Part shown: piece after piece, positions 8,840 to 21,040 of the stretch
Layout: the number at the start of each line of letters is the position of its first letter
Numbering within the stretch: position 1 is the first letter of the stretch
Source: Euwallacea fornicatus
Taxonomy: Eukaryota; Arthropoda; Insecta; Coleoptera; Curculionidae
Assembly: GCF_040115645.1 (NCBI RefSeq)
Contig: NC_089549.1
Span: forward strand, 1,922,001 to 1,986,000
DNA length: 64,000 nt
Reading direction: 5' to 3'
Made by a program: the position numbers and the translations under genes
The notes under the pieces: model-generated
Told to the model about the DNA's origin: nothing
Seen by the model: only the letters and a program-made list of their open reading frames with translations
Databases searched by the model: none

Positions 8840-11800
8840 TTTGTGATAATTTTATCGATGTTTTCTTGCCACAGGGTGTTGATTTTGCAAAAGGAATGAT
8901 AAAAAAAAGACAAAATCTGTTGCAGCAATCGCCCGTACGTGGGTCGCCCTATAATGCATATGCTTGGATTCAATTTCCATTCAGCAATAATGAATGATAA
9001 TAATCATTAGTGAATTACAAATTACCTGACAGTTTCAGCTAACATTGGGCAATATTAAATTACACGTGACGCTTTTTGAATCGCATATTGGTTTTCCTCA
9101 TTCACAATTGCCACTTCCTGAATTAATGGAGTTAGATGTGGTGTAGAAATTCAAAATTTTAAATTGGAGGCCTTTCAGGCTTATTATTGAACAAATCGCA
9201 ATTATTCAAATGCTCATGGTTGGTAGGAAATCAATAACGTTTTAAACAATCTGTGCTTAGAACCTATTTCGGTAAAAGCCGCGATTGAAAATTCATCACT
9301 CTCTCCCAAAACTAAACTCTCATAAATAGGGAAACTTGAATGACTTTCCAAAATTCCTCCATGGAAAGCTCCAAATGCAAGTCTTGCAAATTCATTGTTT
9401 GACCCCGCATAAATTTCATAGTTAAACGACTGATTTAGATTTATTTTTCAGGATAACTTGTCCATTAAGGTTTCGAATTTTTAGAAAATTGGGGAGCTAG
9501 CGCCCTATTTTCCCTGCCGCTGAAAACTTCAAATTGCATAGCTGCAACTCTTAAAGGGAAGAATCTAAGAGGTTAGTGTTCAGGTATTCTGAGTCGCTTG
9601 GTGGACTCTCCAATTGTCTGAAATATGAGCTCATCCTGATGGCTTTGGGTGAAAATGCGAAAAGATAGAAACTGACCACCTCATAACGTGCAAGGTCATC
9701 AATCATGAGTTTTACTTACTGATTGGAGTTTCAAATCCCCAACATGTAGCCAGAAGTGCTGTGTCGCTCCTTACCTAGAAAAAAATACATATGTTTAACA
9801 TATGTTACAATAGTCAGTATGAGGTTGTCAGAGGCCTTAGAAGCATTCTCTATGGAGCGAATAGTGCCACTACTGTTAGCGTTTAATAAAATACGGCTTG
9901 TAACTGAAATGCAAAAAAAAATCCCATAATAAAATATCCGTTAACTGAATGCTAATGGTACTACGACATATTCTTTCTGATGAAGGCATGTGACTCCAAT
10001 CCATCTTTTATTTGTCATATGAACAGTTATCTAACGTTCCAAAGCATGGTACTTACACGAAGAAATTGTTGCTTCCCAACAATGGGACCCATTTCACTCG
10101 ATTATAAAGATAATTATTTATACTAAATGACTGACTCTAGTATGCCCATTTCCTGTAAAACACAAGCCAGTCTGCTTCGTTCCCTTGGCTCAACTAATGA
10201 AAGATTTAAGGACGAACATTCCTCTTCGAAAGAAATTGCAAGGAAAACAGTATTAAATTAATCGTGAGTCCTAACTGTGAATGATTTGTACGCGGACGTA
10301 TATTATATGGAAAGGTTGTTATGGCATCGGTAATATCCGTTCATTATCTGTATTCATAGGATGCAAGGCAAACACCCAATGGCCCGATCGTAAACTCTTC
10401 TCTTGGATGTTCTTGGTAATAATGCTGCGGACATTATTAGGAAAGATGGATTGTTTCAATAACACACCTTAGTAGTCACGCAAACCTAATTGGCTACACT
10501 ACCAGAGATGTAAAGTTGCTGCGGTAGGTACTTCCTCCTTAAAACCTGAGACATTAGTATACATTGAGTTACATGAATCATGCAAACAGACTTACCCCAC
10601 CACCAATGCCTTTGATGTCGAATTACTACGATTTAAAATCGCAAAAGCATCAACACCTCTTAGTCTTATTAACTTTTTAATGCCGTTAATATCCTAGCCT
10701 GATAGATTACCAGACCTCAGTTCCATCGATTTTTATTAAGTTTTCTTAGGAATTACGAAGCGATTTTATTTTATGAAGCGTGACGGTTATGGAGGAACAA
10801 GTGTCGTATTTAATGACGGGAAGTGCACACACTGAAAGTCATTTTCCTTGATTAGTGTAGGAAAATGTTGCTTTATTTGTGTACAGGATGACTAAAATTC
10901 GAGTTGCATTAAATCGCAATATTACGCTGCATACATTAAGCCAAAAGTATTGAATTCATAGTGAGGAGTCGAGGGACTGAGGCGAAATTTGCTGTTGAAG
11001 AGAGTGCCACCAATGAAAAACAGGCAGGTCTTGTGATTACTGATATACCAAGTTAAGAAATGCAGCGGAGCCACGCTGTATACAAAAAAGGTTTGTGGAA
11101 AGTACTCACGTTCCAGGGAGGTTCTTTGAAGAAATAAGCAAATATGGAACTTTATAGGTTCCATATTTCCGTTCACTCTTTCGATGAGTACGGTTTTTGT
11201 AGATACCTACATAAGGAGTTCGGCTATATTAAAATACCAGATCTGGTCTTCTTAATCCCATATTTGGAAGTGGCTCCTTGAGAAGTATGATCAAAATTAC
11301 GAAGAAAAATATCGACGAGGTTAAGCAGAGTAAACGATCTCTAAGGTGGAAAAGGGGCAGAACAGAGTCGCGCCTAGTGGTAACATTCGAGGAGAAAAAC
11401 GAGGACAGAAAATATACGGGAACACCATTCACTTGGAAAAAATTAACGTTACAAGAAAACACCTTCATCTGAGCTTAATGTTTTTTTTTTTGCTTTAATG
11501 TTTTTCCTTTGTGAATCGCACTAAGAACCATTTATTTAATAACTTTTCTAGTCTTTGTCACGGTAGGCTACACTCGTAGCACGTGGGTTAATTTATAGTT
11601 ATATAAAAGTAAATGCTTAAAACATACTTACGAGGAAATAATTATTACGCAATAAAACGCAAGATATAATAACGAAAACATGTGCGTTTTACCCCACTGT
11701 ATAATATAATACCCAGCGGGGCAAAATTTATTGCATTCAGCCCAAAAATAATTAGCTAAAATTCCTCCAACCGGTTTTGCAATAATGATTTTTTTACGTT

Positions 11801-12222
11801 ATTTATTTCATCGCGAATTATTTCTGCCTCGCGTTCAAGTGAGGAGCGAGAAACATTTTTTACGGTCTTAAAGTATTTCTCAAAAAATGATTCTCAAGAT
11901 TAGGAAAGCTGTCGACGATTTCAAGATCGCTTAATTTCGCATGCCGGTGCGAACTGTCCGAAGTTGCGCTAAAAAATTTTTCTTAAATTTCAATAATTAT
12001 TTTCTCATTTAAAACCTCATTTATGCGTAAGAGTTGGGGATCAGGTACCACCATAAATACAGAACCATAAAGTTTTTATCATAAGCAGCACATTTCGTTT
12101 GCTGCATGGGCATATTAACCGAAATTTATAGGGCTGATAAATTATCGATACTAACTTCGTTTATCGCTTTTAATTTTTCGTCTCGTTTGCCCTACTCCAT
12201 GGCAACTGATGCTTCCTTGTCG
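8840..12222. other. no recognisable gene
   Basis: A long AT-rich stretch. A 64-codon Lys/Glu-rich frame at 11278-11472 (plus) is also open on the minus strand and has no known motif. TACAGGATGACTAAAATT at about 10883 resembles the start of a TA-flanked transposon end, but I found no partner end. Confidence 0.4.
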
Positions 12223-13265
12223 CGAGGACAGTCCCAGAAGAGACATATAGGTGGCGATTTTTTTGTTCAATATTTACGTAGACATAACCTCAAAAAGCTC
12301 ACGTTAAAACTTGATTTCTGTGTGTTTTGGAGCCGTCTTAAGCGAGCGCTTTTTGAAATTTTATGAGCATGAAGAGAATTGGTCATCAATACGTGGTTCA
12401 ATACTTTCATTCGTCAGATCTTAGCCCATCCAACTAAAAGCGGAGGTAGATTCTAGTCTGGGAGAATCCGGTTCTTCCTTAGCAACTGAAAAATATTGGG
12501 TGGCGACTTAAACACGGTCGTACCAGTTGCTGGAACGAATTCCGGAGTGGTCGATCTAACGACACTCGAGGTCTGGCCACTCCATATATCGTTAAAATTC
12601 AGAAAACTGTACCGGAAGATGGACACTTAAAAAAGTACTGTAAATCGCTTTTTGACCGAAAAATTAGATATGAGAATGCTGTGCGCAAGATAAACAGGAA
12701 CAGCGTTTTGAGAACGTTCCAAGGGATTTTTGTCATAACCATGAATGAATCATCACTTCACACGTCAGACGAAGGAGTAATCAAAACAACGGACTCAAAG
12801 GGCAAAATTTTCCCTCAAAGGAGGCGAAAACCGTTCTATTAGCAGGACAGGAGATGACTTCAGTTTTCTGGGTTGCGCGTAGGGTAATTTTGCCGACTAT
12901 CTTTCTGAAGGAAAAAGTCATGTTTCATCAAGACAACGCATCAGCCCACACTTCCGTCATCGCGATGGCCAGAGTCAGTCAACTTTTCCCTGAGCCACTC
13001 CACTCGCCAGATTTAGCCCCCTCAGATTATTTTTTAAACTTGAAAATATGGCTTGGTGGAAAGACGTTTACCGATAATGAAGAGATGGAGTCCGAGGTTG
13101 ACGCCTATTTTGAAACGTTCAAGGCTTCTCCAACGGGGTATAGAAGCGATGGAACATCTGTGGGAAGTTCGGCAACTTCGAGGGAGACTATTTTAAATAA
13201 TAACGCAATACTTTTTAGAATATATTTTTTAAGTGTTAGGCCGGGTACTTCTGGGACTACCCTCG
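12223..13265 (+). mobile_element. mariner element, 1.04 kb, both inverted repeats
   Basis: The left end starts CGAGGACAGTCCCAGAAG. The right end, in reverse, reads CGAGGGTAGTCCCAGAAG then TACCCGGCCTAAC. The sequence inside each end follows the copy at 1642-2511 closely. The transposase starts near 12364 (MSMKRIGHQYVVQYF), then hits stops in the DNA-binding region. The C-terminal half is open at 12854-13273 with FHQDNASAHTSVIAMA and HSPDLAPSDYFL. The same GFEL-encoding 12 nt are missing as in the copy at 1642-2511. The right end is followed by TA; the left flank no longer shows a clear TA. Confidence 0.9.
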
Positions 13266-13273
13266 TAGCATAA
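12854..13273 (+). pseudogene. mariner transposase fragment with both C-terminal Asp motifs
   Basis: An open remnant of 139 codons reading through the 3' inverted repeat. HQDNA (second Asp) and SPDLAPSD (third Asp) are intact, but only 30 residues separate the two Asp, against 34 in functional mariners and in the relative at 62 kb. The first catalytic Asp region and the N-terminus are in broken frames upstream. It is therefore inactive. Confidence 0.85.
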
Positions 13274-15057
13274 ATTCAACGACGAAAGTAGAAATTCTTT
13301 CCTCGTCTTTTTTACCGATTCTAAATTAATATGGAATAAATTATACCGGTCTTATTTATCTATAAGCTCATAACCTGGGGATTTAATGACGGTCATCACA
13401 AATCCACCGAATCAATTTATGGCCAATTAGAATGCTTTGCATGTCAAGATCGTAAACGGGGATTATTCCGATCGGTTTGATAAGCAATGCAATTATCTCT
13501 TTGTGTTTTTCATGTGCTATTCGAAGCATTTTAGTTTCTCCGTATGTCGAAATACCACTGACCACGACAATAAAACCTTTTAATGGAAAATTAGCGTTCT
13601 TCGAGATGCAACAAATTGCAGGGGCAAACGCCTTCTGTTGTCCCTTCATGTGGCTTCTTGAGGATGAATTATTATTCCTAACATTCTTGTTATCTAATGG
13701 CAAGCACCCTGGCCATATATCATTCATACGTATCCTGCTGGTTGTATTTTACTTTCCGGCCAACATCTATCTATTCAGTAAATATGCACATCCCATTAAC
13801 GACCTAAGGAGCTTTTAAACGAGTTTTGTATTCCCAGATACTTCTGGCAGTTAAGAGAGTAAGTATCATTACCCAACTCTTGCCCACAACTATTATGCTC
13901 TTGAATAATAATTTTAACGGTATGCCCTGTATGGTGGCGTTTCTGCCTGCCATATACGGGGTGCTACTTAATCTGCTTACCATATTATATTAATGGTCAA
14001 ATTTACCTCTATGTGTGCGTATTCATAAGACTAACAGAGTTTGCTTTCGTGCTTTATATGGCGGACAATTATTGTTGCAACTGCAGATGTTCATAATTCT
14101 AAGAACTATGGTTATCGGATTCAAAGTGCAAGACGCTAAATTGCCGGTTTTGCAACAGTAAAGCCCATTTGACTCATCTCCCCCTAACTTCTCTTGGATT
14201 GCAGTACTGCATTCCGAGAATTAGCAGCTCGTGTTTGTAACAGGGTAATGGGTAAATCTCGTAGAAATGAAAATTGCCTGGCAGGTTTATGTGCATCGTT
14301 CAATTTCCTTATTATGGGCTATCACTGACTTCAGCTTTAAACTTCCATCACGCTTAAGTGCTATTTTGTAGCCTTTTTCCTGAAGTCAAATTCTTTCGCT
14401 GTACCGCAAAAAGACATTTTATTTGTTCTGAAGAAACACTATTGATGGCTTTTATTGCTCGATCCGTGCTACGATGTTGCTGTTGAAGATTTTGAAAATA
14501 TTTGGTAGAAAAAGAGAGAAAACTATCCGCATTAACCCAAGCTTCCCAGACGATCCATGTGGGAACATTCACCGGCCTCTGAAGGGGAACGCATGGACGG
14601 ATGGCGGAAGTTTGAGCCAGCCGCAAGCAAATCTATTAGCTAATACTCATATGTCCCTTTCCGCATCTCCAGCATTTCGGACGAATTGTGTTCTGATGAG
14701 CATTGAGTAGAATGCTGCATTTTTCCATATCTTAGTTGAAAAAAAAAGTTTTCACTGTCGAACGAAACCTTCAACACAGGTTTAGACGTGCCCTTCGCAA
14801 TCTTCCGAGGAAAGTTCCGTCTGAAATATATGTGTTCTGATCATCTTTGATGTAATTTGGGAAATGTTCAGGGGTTGACTCATAAATTTAAAAATTTTCG
14901 GAGTGCCCCTTAACTCGAATCAACCCCTTTCTTCCTGCAGAGGTTTGCGCAAATGCATTTATGCAGATCAAGTCTTGCTGATTTGATCTTGGTCGGTCTG
15001 ATGGTGTGAGACTCACGGTTCCAGGTTAAGAATCGAATACTCACCGAAAACCGTTAT
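13266..15057. other. unidentified; overlapping open frames at 13383-13818
   Basis: At 13383-13727 (minus, 114 codons) and 13477-13818 (plus, 113 codons) both strands are open over nearly the same bases. The plus frame is rich in Phe and Leu, the minus frame in Lys and Ile. I recognise neither. Nothing else is supported in this stretch. Confidence 0.3.
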
Positions 15058-15370
15058 CCCCCCCCCCCCCCCTTCCCCCCGCCTTACACCGCGACCCTGC
15101 CAAGCATTACTTCCGAGCAGATGGCGACCTTCTCGGTTTCCTTTTCGTTAATCCTTTTTCATTGCGTTTGTCTTTGGTTCTTCTCTTTCTCTTTCTTCGC
15201 ATTACTTTCTTTCTCCTTTATTACTTGCGCTATCTACTTCCCTATCGCTTTCCAGTTTCTTTCGTTTTCCATCTTTGCCTCCACAACGTCAGTGAGCCTT
15301 ATCGTTCTTCCTGTCTCTCTTTCTCTCTTCATTTTCCTTCTTTGTTCTTCCCAGTTTTTACACTGGAAAG
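15058..15370 (+). repeat. poly-C run and pyrimidine-rich tract
   Basis: An uninterrupted run of 15 C at 15058-15072, then TT and six more C, followed from about 15121 to 15360 by strongly strand-asymmetric C/T-rich DNA. A 96-codon Phe/Ser/Leu-rich frame over it is a by-product of the composition. Such tracts can form triplex or G-quadruplex structures and are often variable in length. Confidence 0.7.
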
Positions 15371-16434
15371 ACGTGTATTCGGCGTCATTATTCGAATCTG
15401 AACGAAGCTAAACTAACCTGAACTTTGATTTTAAAATGTTGAAGTGTCGTAACACAAATTAAAATATTTTTTGAGCAGCTCAAGACGCTTCCATGTTCAT
15501 ATTTAATTGTTGCCAAGCTAGAAAGAGCTTTTAACATTCATCTGAATCTCCCACCACTCGTTTGCACAAACTAAATTAATATATGGTTAATGGGATCAAT
15601 GGTGATCAATTAGGAAGAACTTAGCAATTTGAATAACATTTAGGGAAGTTCAAATAAAACGGATGAAGATGATACCAAATAAATGGAAAAAAAATGAAAA
15701 AATTAGGAACAAGGCTTGGAAAAGAATCCTCATGAGGAAGGTGCAAACCGGTATTAAGTGCTAAAATAATGGAAAGAAATAATTAAAAGTATCAGGGGTG
15801 CAATTCTAGAAGGGATTAATATTTTAGATATTGTTCAGAAAAATGTTTTGTTGAAGTAAAGATAATAAATAAGAATGCAAAAAGGTTGGCTCTTGGCCGA
15901 AACAGTATCGGCCTTGTGGGGGGCGAGGTTGCGTGACGGCCCAGGGCGGCGGACGAACTTTCCAGGTGGGCAATTTATCTGGGTGGCGGGACGCCAGCCA
16001 TGCTAACACCGGTCCTGGATTGAAAAACTCCTTAAAGAGGGGAATCAAAAATGTTTTGCTCCTCATAAAAGAAAAAATTATTAATATTTTTCCCAATTAC
16101 TGTCCTGAACTAACTTTTTCCATACGTGTCGAAAGTATGAAAAAACTTGTAACTTTGAAACACTTTAACCTTACCACCTCAAAATGTGGATGTATTTTCA
16201 GGGATGACATAATCGCAAAGAAGCTTTCAACTGGTCAGATTTTAAGTCTACGTCCGAGAAACAGGTGCTAAGCGACAGAGACACCGTAAAAAGTGTGAGA
16301 CATCAAATACAATAAACAAGGTTAATAAACCTCCGTATAAAGTTCCTGCTTTGAATAGGAATAAAATGTTAAATAAATTAAGCAATTATTTATTATCAAT
16401 TTACAACTTGAAGAAAAAGTTGAATTGATAATCC
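15371..16434. other. AT-rich DNA with a short GC-rich patch
   Basis: About 15895-16015 is a GC-rich block (for example GGCCCAGGGCGGCGGACG) in otherwise AT-rich sequence. Overlapping frames on both strands (15824-16096 minus, 15933-16271 plus) have no known motif. The patch could be a fragment of a GC-rich repeat; I cannot identify it. Confidence 0.3.
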
Positions 16435-16915
16435 GATCAGAGCATTAGCTTTGAAGGTGATGACTTCATGCTTTGGGGCGGTATAAGTTAGGAGGGGCGT
16501 CCCAATGTCGTGAAAGTAGTTGGACGAATGACGGGAGATAGGTATATCGCTGACATTCTTCAACATCATGTTTTGCCATACGCCGGTCATAATGAATATC
16601 GAAGATTTGCGTTAATGCACGATAATGCGCGATAACACGCAGCTGGCATAGTGGCGAACTACCAGGATGCAATCCAGATTCAAGTATTGGATTGGCCGCC
16701 CTACAATCCCGATTTAAATCCGACAAAGCACATGCGGGATGAGCTAAAAAGACTCACAAAGAAAAGTAATTCCGTTCCAATTACAATAGAAGTGCTTTGG
16801 TTTGCGGCTTATTATGAATCGAATGCAATGCCTCAAGAAGACATTCGAACCCAACTTAGTAAAATATGAAGTGGAGGTGGTCAGTTGCTTATTAAACGAG
16901 GAGTAATCCACGGTA
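16435..16915 (+). mobile_element. Tc1-like transposon relic, catalytic Glu changed to Lys
   Basis: Broken frames read MLWGGI, then MTGDRYIADILQHHVLPYAG and LMHDNAR (second catalytic Asp). The open frame at 16651-16869 reads VLDWPPYNPDLNPTKHMRDELKRL. In Tc1-family (DD34E) enzymes this motif is NPDLNPxEHxWDEL; here the catalytic Glu codon is AAG (16726-16728) and the following Trp is Arg. The 5' half of the element is absent. Confidence 0.85.
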
Positions 16916-18164
16916 AGTCCAAACGAAACGAGAATATGAAGGAGAAAAAAAGTACACAGTGTTTGGTTTGTAAAAGCTTAATGGTTCTCATGCAAATATG
17001 AAACATATCATTAAGGCCAATCCAATTCCTGCAAAATTACACGTTGCAGCATGTAAACCATAAGACTTAACGTCGAGAGCCGTTAGTAATGTTGTCAACT
17101 ACCGAGAAATATCCAATTAAAAACAATATTTTCTGCTCAAAACAAAAAAGGATTAAACACTTAAACGGTGTTGTCTGAAAGCAGTGAAGCATCAAACACT
17201 TTTTTTTTTTTTTTGGAAAATAATTAGGCCTGAATTACAGATTGCACGCTCACAAAATGGCGGTACCAATTTGCAGTTCTCATGTGAGAATACCCGTAAT
17301 AACTGCGATTACTGCAACTTTAAATGCAACTTAGTAGCTTCACACTGCTGTCGACCAGATTTTTTCAAGTGATGGGTCTATTATAAAGAGCAATACATAA
17401 TGGGTTTCCTTTTCAAACATATAGCACGAGTATTAGCACGTTCCATTTCCGAGTAAAAATCTGTTGGAGTCATCGCGTCATCAATTGGTCATTAGTTTAA
17501 AATGATGAAACGCCATATGGCGTATGCGAGTCTAGCTTTAGGCCGGGAGACCGAAAAGGTCAGAAAACCTCTTTCGCCACTTACGAACTGGTTTTCCATA
17601 TACTGGACACATCCTTTCGCTATTACTTAAGTAGTTACTCGTTAAAGACAAGCACTTAGTGTGTCCGTTACGCAAATATGCTCATGTGCAAGGAAAAATG
17701 CGTACAAGGTAAATAGGTACCTACTGCAGATCATGGGATATCGTTTTTATGCCCTACAGGGCCCGTGTTGACCAGCCTCGAAGTGCTTGAAACGTGAAAA
17801 CCCGCTTGGAGAGGTCCGGAAAAAGGTAAAAATTGAAGACCTAATTAATAAGATTGTTGATGATAAACTCATTAAGGCCGCACAATCGCACTCTCGACGT
17901 TGCATTGCACCATGGGTCGTATAAGGAATTTACTCTAAAAGCTGGGAAAATCACCATTGTGGATCTATCGGGAAAATACACACATCGGAAAAGTCTACGG
18001 ATAAAAAAAAAATTGATTGTAGTTCCTTACACTGTATCATTGGATATTAGCTATACCGGATGTGGAAAAGTTAGAATTTTACACTCTCCTAAATTATCAG
18101 GTTAATTCAATTTCGTTCCTTCGACACTAACTGGTGTTTAGCTGGTGCCTTAACAATACCGCGT
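16916..18164. other. no recognisable gene
   Basis: Contains a T-run near 17200 and an 83-codon open frame at 17854-18105 with no motif I know. I see nothing else. Confidence 0.4.
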
Positions 18165-19165
18165 TTCACCATGGAACCACAGCATTTAACTCTAGATGAG
18201 ATGAGTCGGGCCGCAGGCCTCCAAGCTAGTTTCAGACGAATTAAAGTAGCTGAGCGCCATGGGTGTTCCCAAAGTGTCAAATCAGGCGAGTGTGGAGGCG
18301 CTTTAGGGAAACTGGAACTCCGGCCGGACAGCACCCGAGACGTGGACACTTTACCACTGCGGCTCAAGATCGATTTTTTATGTTAATAGCTAAAAGACAA
18401 CCTACAATTGCGGCTGCTGAATTGATTGCAGATTTACAACGGACGCACCGCGTGACTATAGGCCGAGAGACTATTAGAAATCGTCTGCATGAAGCCGATC
18501 TTCGTGGTCGAAGACCACTGATATGTCCACTTCTTTCCAGAGGCAATTGCGCTGTAAGATTAGGGTGGGGTCAAGAATATTGAAATTGGAACGGAATTGA
18601 TTGGGCCACAGCCTCGTTCTAAATGACAAATCCAGATTTGGATTTCACTCAAATTCTCATCGAACAAGAGCGTCCAGATGGTCTGGGAATATTGAACGTT
18701 TACAATATATCAAGAAAATCTATTCATATAGAGGTGGTCCGACAATGGTGTGATGATGGACGTTTTTGCAAATCCGTTCCTAACAGCCCGAAAATGCATC
18801 GACACTATTCTTGACCCTACAGTCCGACTATGTCCTGGCGCACTTGTGCAAAACTTTCTCCGAGTGCAAGGTAATATGCTCGTTCACATGTCGCCGGTAT
18901 GGTGACGGACTAGCTGACCAGCAAAGGAATGGTCACATTACCATGGCCAGCACAATCGCCAGATCTGAATCCAATTGAGCATGTCTTGGAAATGTTTCAG
19001 GGACGAGTTTGGCCACTTTGATGGCACATTCAGAATCCGGGAGTTAGTGTGAAAAAATGGGAAAGGACACCGCAAGCGGAAATCAACAATATCAGTTTGA
19101 GTATGGACGTCAAAATTAGGGCTGTAGTTAACGACCGTAGAGGCCATACCTTGTATTCGACTTAA
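18165..19165 (+). mobile_element. Tc1-like transposon relic, near full length, frameshifted
   Basis: Successive frames give the order of a Tc1-family transposase: N-terminal helix-turn-helix (HLTLDEMSRAAGLQ, then SRVWRRFRETGTPAGQHPRR-like sequence at 18263-18390), the second half of the DNA-binding region (TIAAAELIADLQRTHRVTIG, then NRLHEADLR at 18400-18500), a decayed catalytic core, and the end WPAQSPDLNPIEHVLEMFQ with the catalytic Glu retained, followed by NDRRGHTLY. Several frameshifts and an internal deletion make it a pseudogene. I could not define the inverted repeats. Confidence 0.8.
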
Positions 19166-21040
19166 TCTTTTTATAAAAATATTCCTAGACTTTTCCAGAG
19201 TAAAAAAATTTGGTTTTATTCGTCTCTAAAATTTTCAAAATTTCACATTCATCCACAATGGTCAAGATTAAATTACGAAGATGTAACGAACCATGCATTG
19301 TGCCTTTTTATATCGCTGGGTATTCATCGAAACTGCCTTGAAGTGGCTGGAATTATCGATCAGATAAGGTTATAATAATCTAAGATTCAGGCACAAAGAC
19401 GTACCATTAAACCTCAAAAGGTGGTCTATGACGAACCCAAAATCAATACCATTCGAAGTGAATTACTACTTTGCCCACTTTGCGAGATGGGTGTGGGTGG
19501 TGCAGTCCGCTAGATATGCTGTTACTATTAGATATATTGAAAGTCGTTAAATTTTGTCATAAAAAATTGTTATTAGCGGTAAATAATTAATCATAAGCCC
19601 AACCAATGGTCATTAATATTGATGGTCTCCTTAATGGCGAGTAATGTGTGTGTGTGGGAGAGATTGGTTTAATTTTTGGGTCACAAGCACATGATGGTAT
19701 CATCTTGCACGGTGGTTGCGTTTATTCTTGCCGGGAGTTAGTTTTGCACAAAGTTAGATCGAAATATCTCATCCAGTTGAAATTGATATTTTCAATTTCT
19801 TTGTAATTTCATTTCGTAAATGAAGAAATCATTTGGTGTGATGACGAAAATGTTAAACACAAGTTTGGCCTATCCAACAGTCTATAAAGTTCTTTGCTTA
19901 CATAGTTTACTTTAACTGCGACGTGCACTTCTTCCTGCGCTATGTCGAAGCTGAGAATCGCAAAGAAGGTACAAAGCACAGAGACATTGCGGTGGCTAAA
20001 ATGAGCCTGATCCCAGAAAAGTGGATATCGGCGTAATATTGCTGAACTTGGATCAGAATTTTAAGCACGTCCAAACTTTTACTACTGAATGTCGCCTACC
20101 AAATCTCAGCAACACGTTCCGCTTTGTAATTATTTCCAAAGTTCCAGCCTTCCCTTAACTATTTAATATGAGGACCATTAGGGTGGAAATTTAGCTGGGC
20201 ATGATGCTTAAAATCGAGACCATGGCCTCGAAAACTGATGACTGCTTAAGCATATTTGAAGGGAAAGCTATAAAAAATATCCGGAAAGCAATGAACCTCT
20301 CAATCAAACTTTAAACGAGAGTACGTGACAATGCATAAATGTCGCGCCACTGGGTTTATCAGCCCAATCTGCGTCCTTCTTCTTTGCGGTTTGATATCCA
20401 TTAAAGCTAATGCCAAAGAACTCTGGTAAGAGTCTAATAATAACCGAGCAACGTCCTTGAAAGTTCATCCTAGGTCAGTAACACTCAACATCATCAACCC
20501 CTTAAGGCATCTTATCTGGTTCTCGATACCATTTTTTCCGACTGGACGGGTCATATATCTCTCCTGGCAACGTCTGGCTCATTTCTAAGAGACACCCCGT
20601 ATGTAAAAATGTGCCATTATTTGCATACCGTAATGACCGTCCTTGAGACCCATAACAACTTAACACTTTGGCTGCAGCGATATGGAGGTTCTTGATTAAG
20701 GCAAATGGATCGTGAATCATCCTCGCATCTGCGAAGGCATGTTTATGGATGGTACTGGGTACTGAGAAAAAGAAATTCGTGCTCGTCATTCTAATTGCCT
20801 TTTTGTTTGCACTGCCAATTACAGACCCCTGTCGCATGAATCGACTTTCATCCACTTGGGTTTGGAGGAACGTAATTTCATTAATTAAAAGGGTTAAAAA
20901 GTTGTTATGTATCATGTGAAAATGGGATTAAGTGTTTAAGCCGGTTTTTTCAAGTTCAAGCAAGAAGTGCTTCAAATTCTGTGTTATTCGATTGCCTCTG
21001 GCCCTGCTCCTGCGGCTCATCATTTCAGAGATAGAGAATA
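19166..21040. other. no recognisable gene; one possible transposon end
   Basis: A 137-codon minus-strand frame at 20502-20915 has no known motif. On the minus strand TACGGGGTGTCTCTTAG starts at about 20601 and resembles the terminal repeat of a TA-flanked element, but no partner end was found. Confidence 0.35.

Noticed and set aside
8873..8900. ACAGGGTGTTGATTTT as a transposon terminus
   Set aside because: No TA before it and no partner end; too short to claim.
10883..11180. TACAGGATGACTAAAATT as a transposon terminus
   Set aside because: No inverted partner or transposase found; kept only as a note.
15121..15411. 96-codon hydrophobic Phe/Ser/Leu frame
   Set aside because: It is the translation of a pyrimidine-rich tract; two overlapping frames look alike, so composition explains it.
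20502..20915. 137-codon minus-strand frame
   Set aside because: No recognisable motif, no splice or poly(A) context, and it runs through what looks like a transposon terminal repeat.
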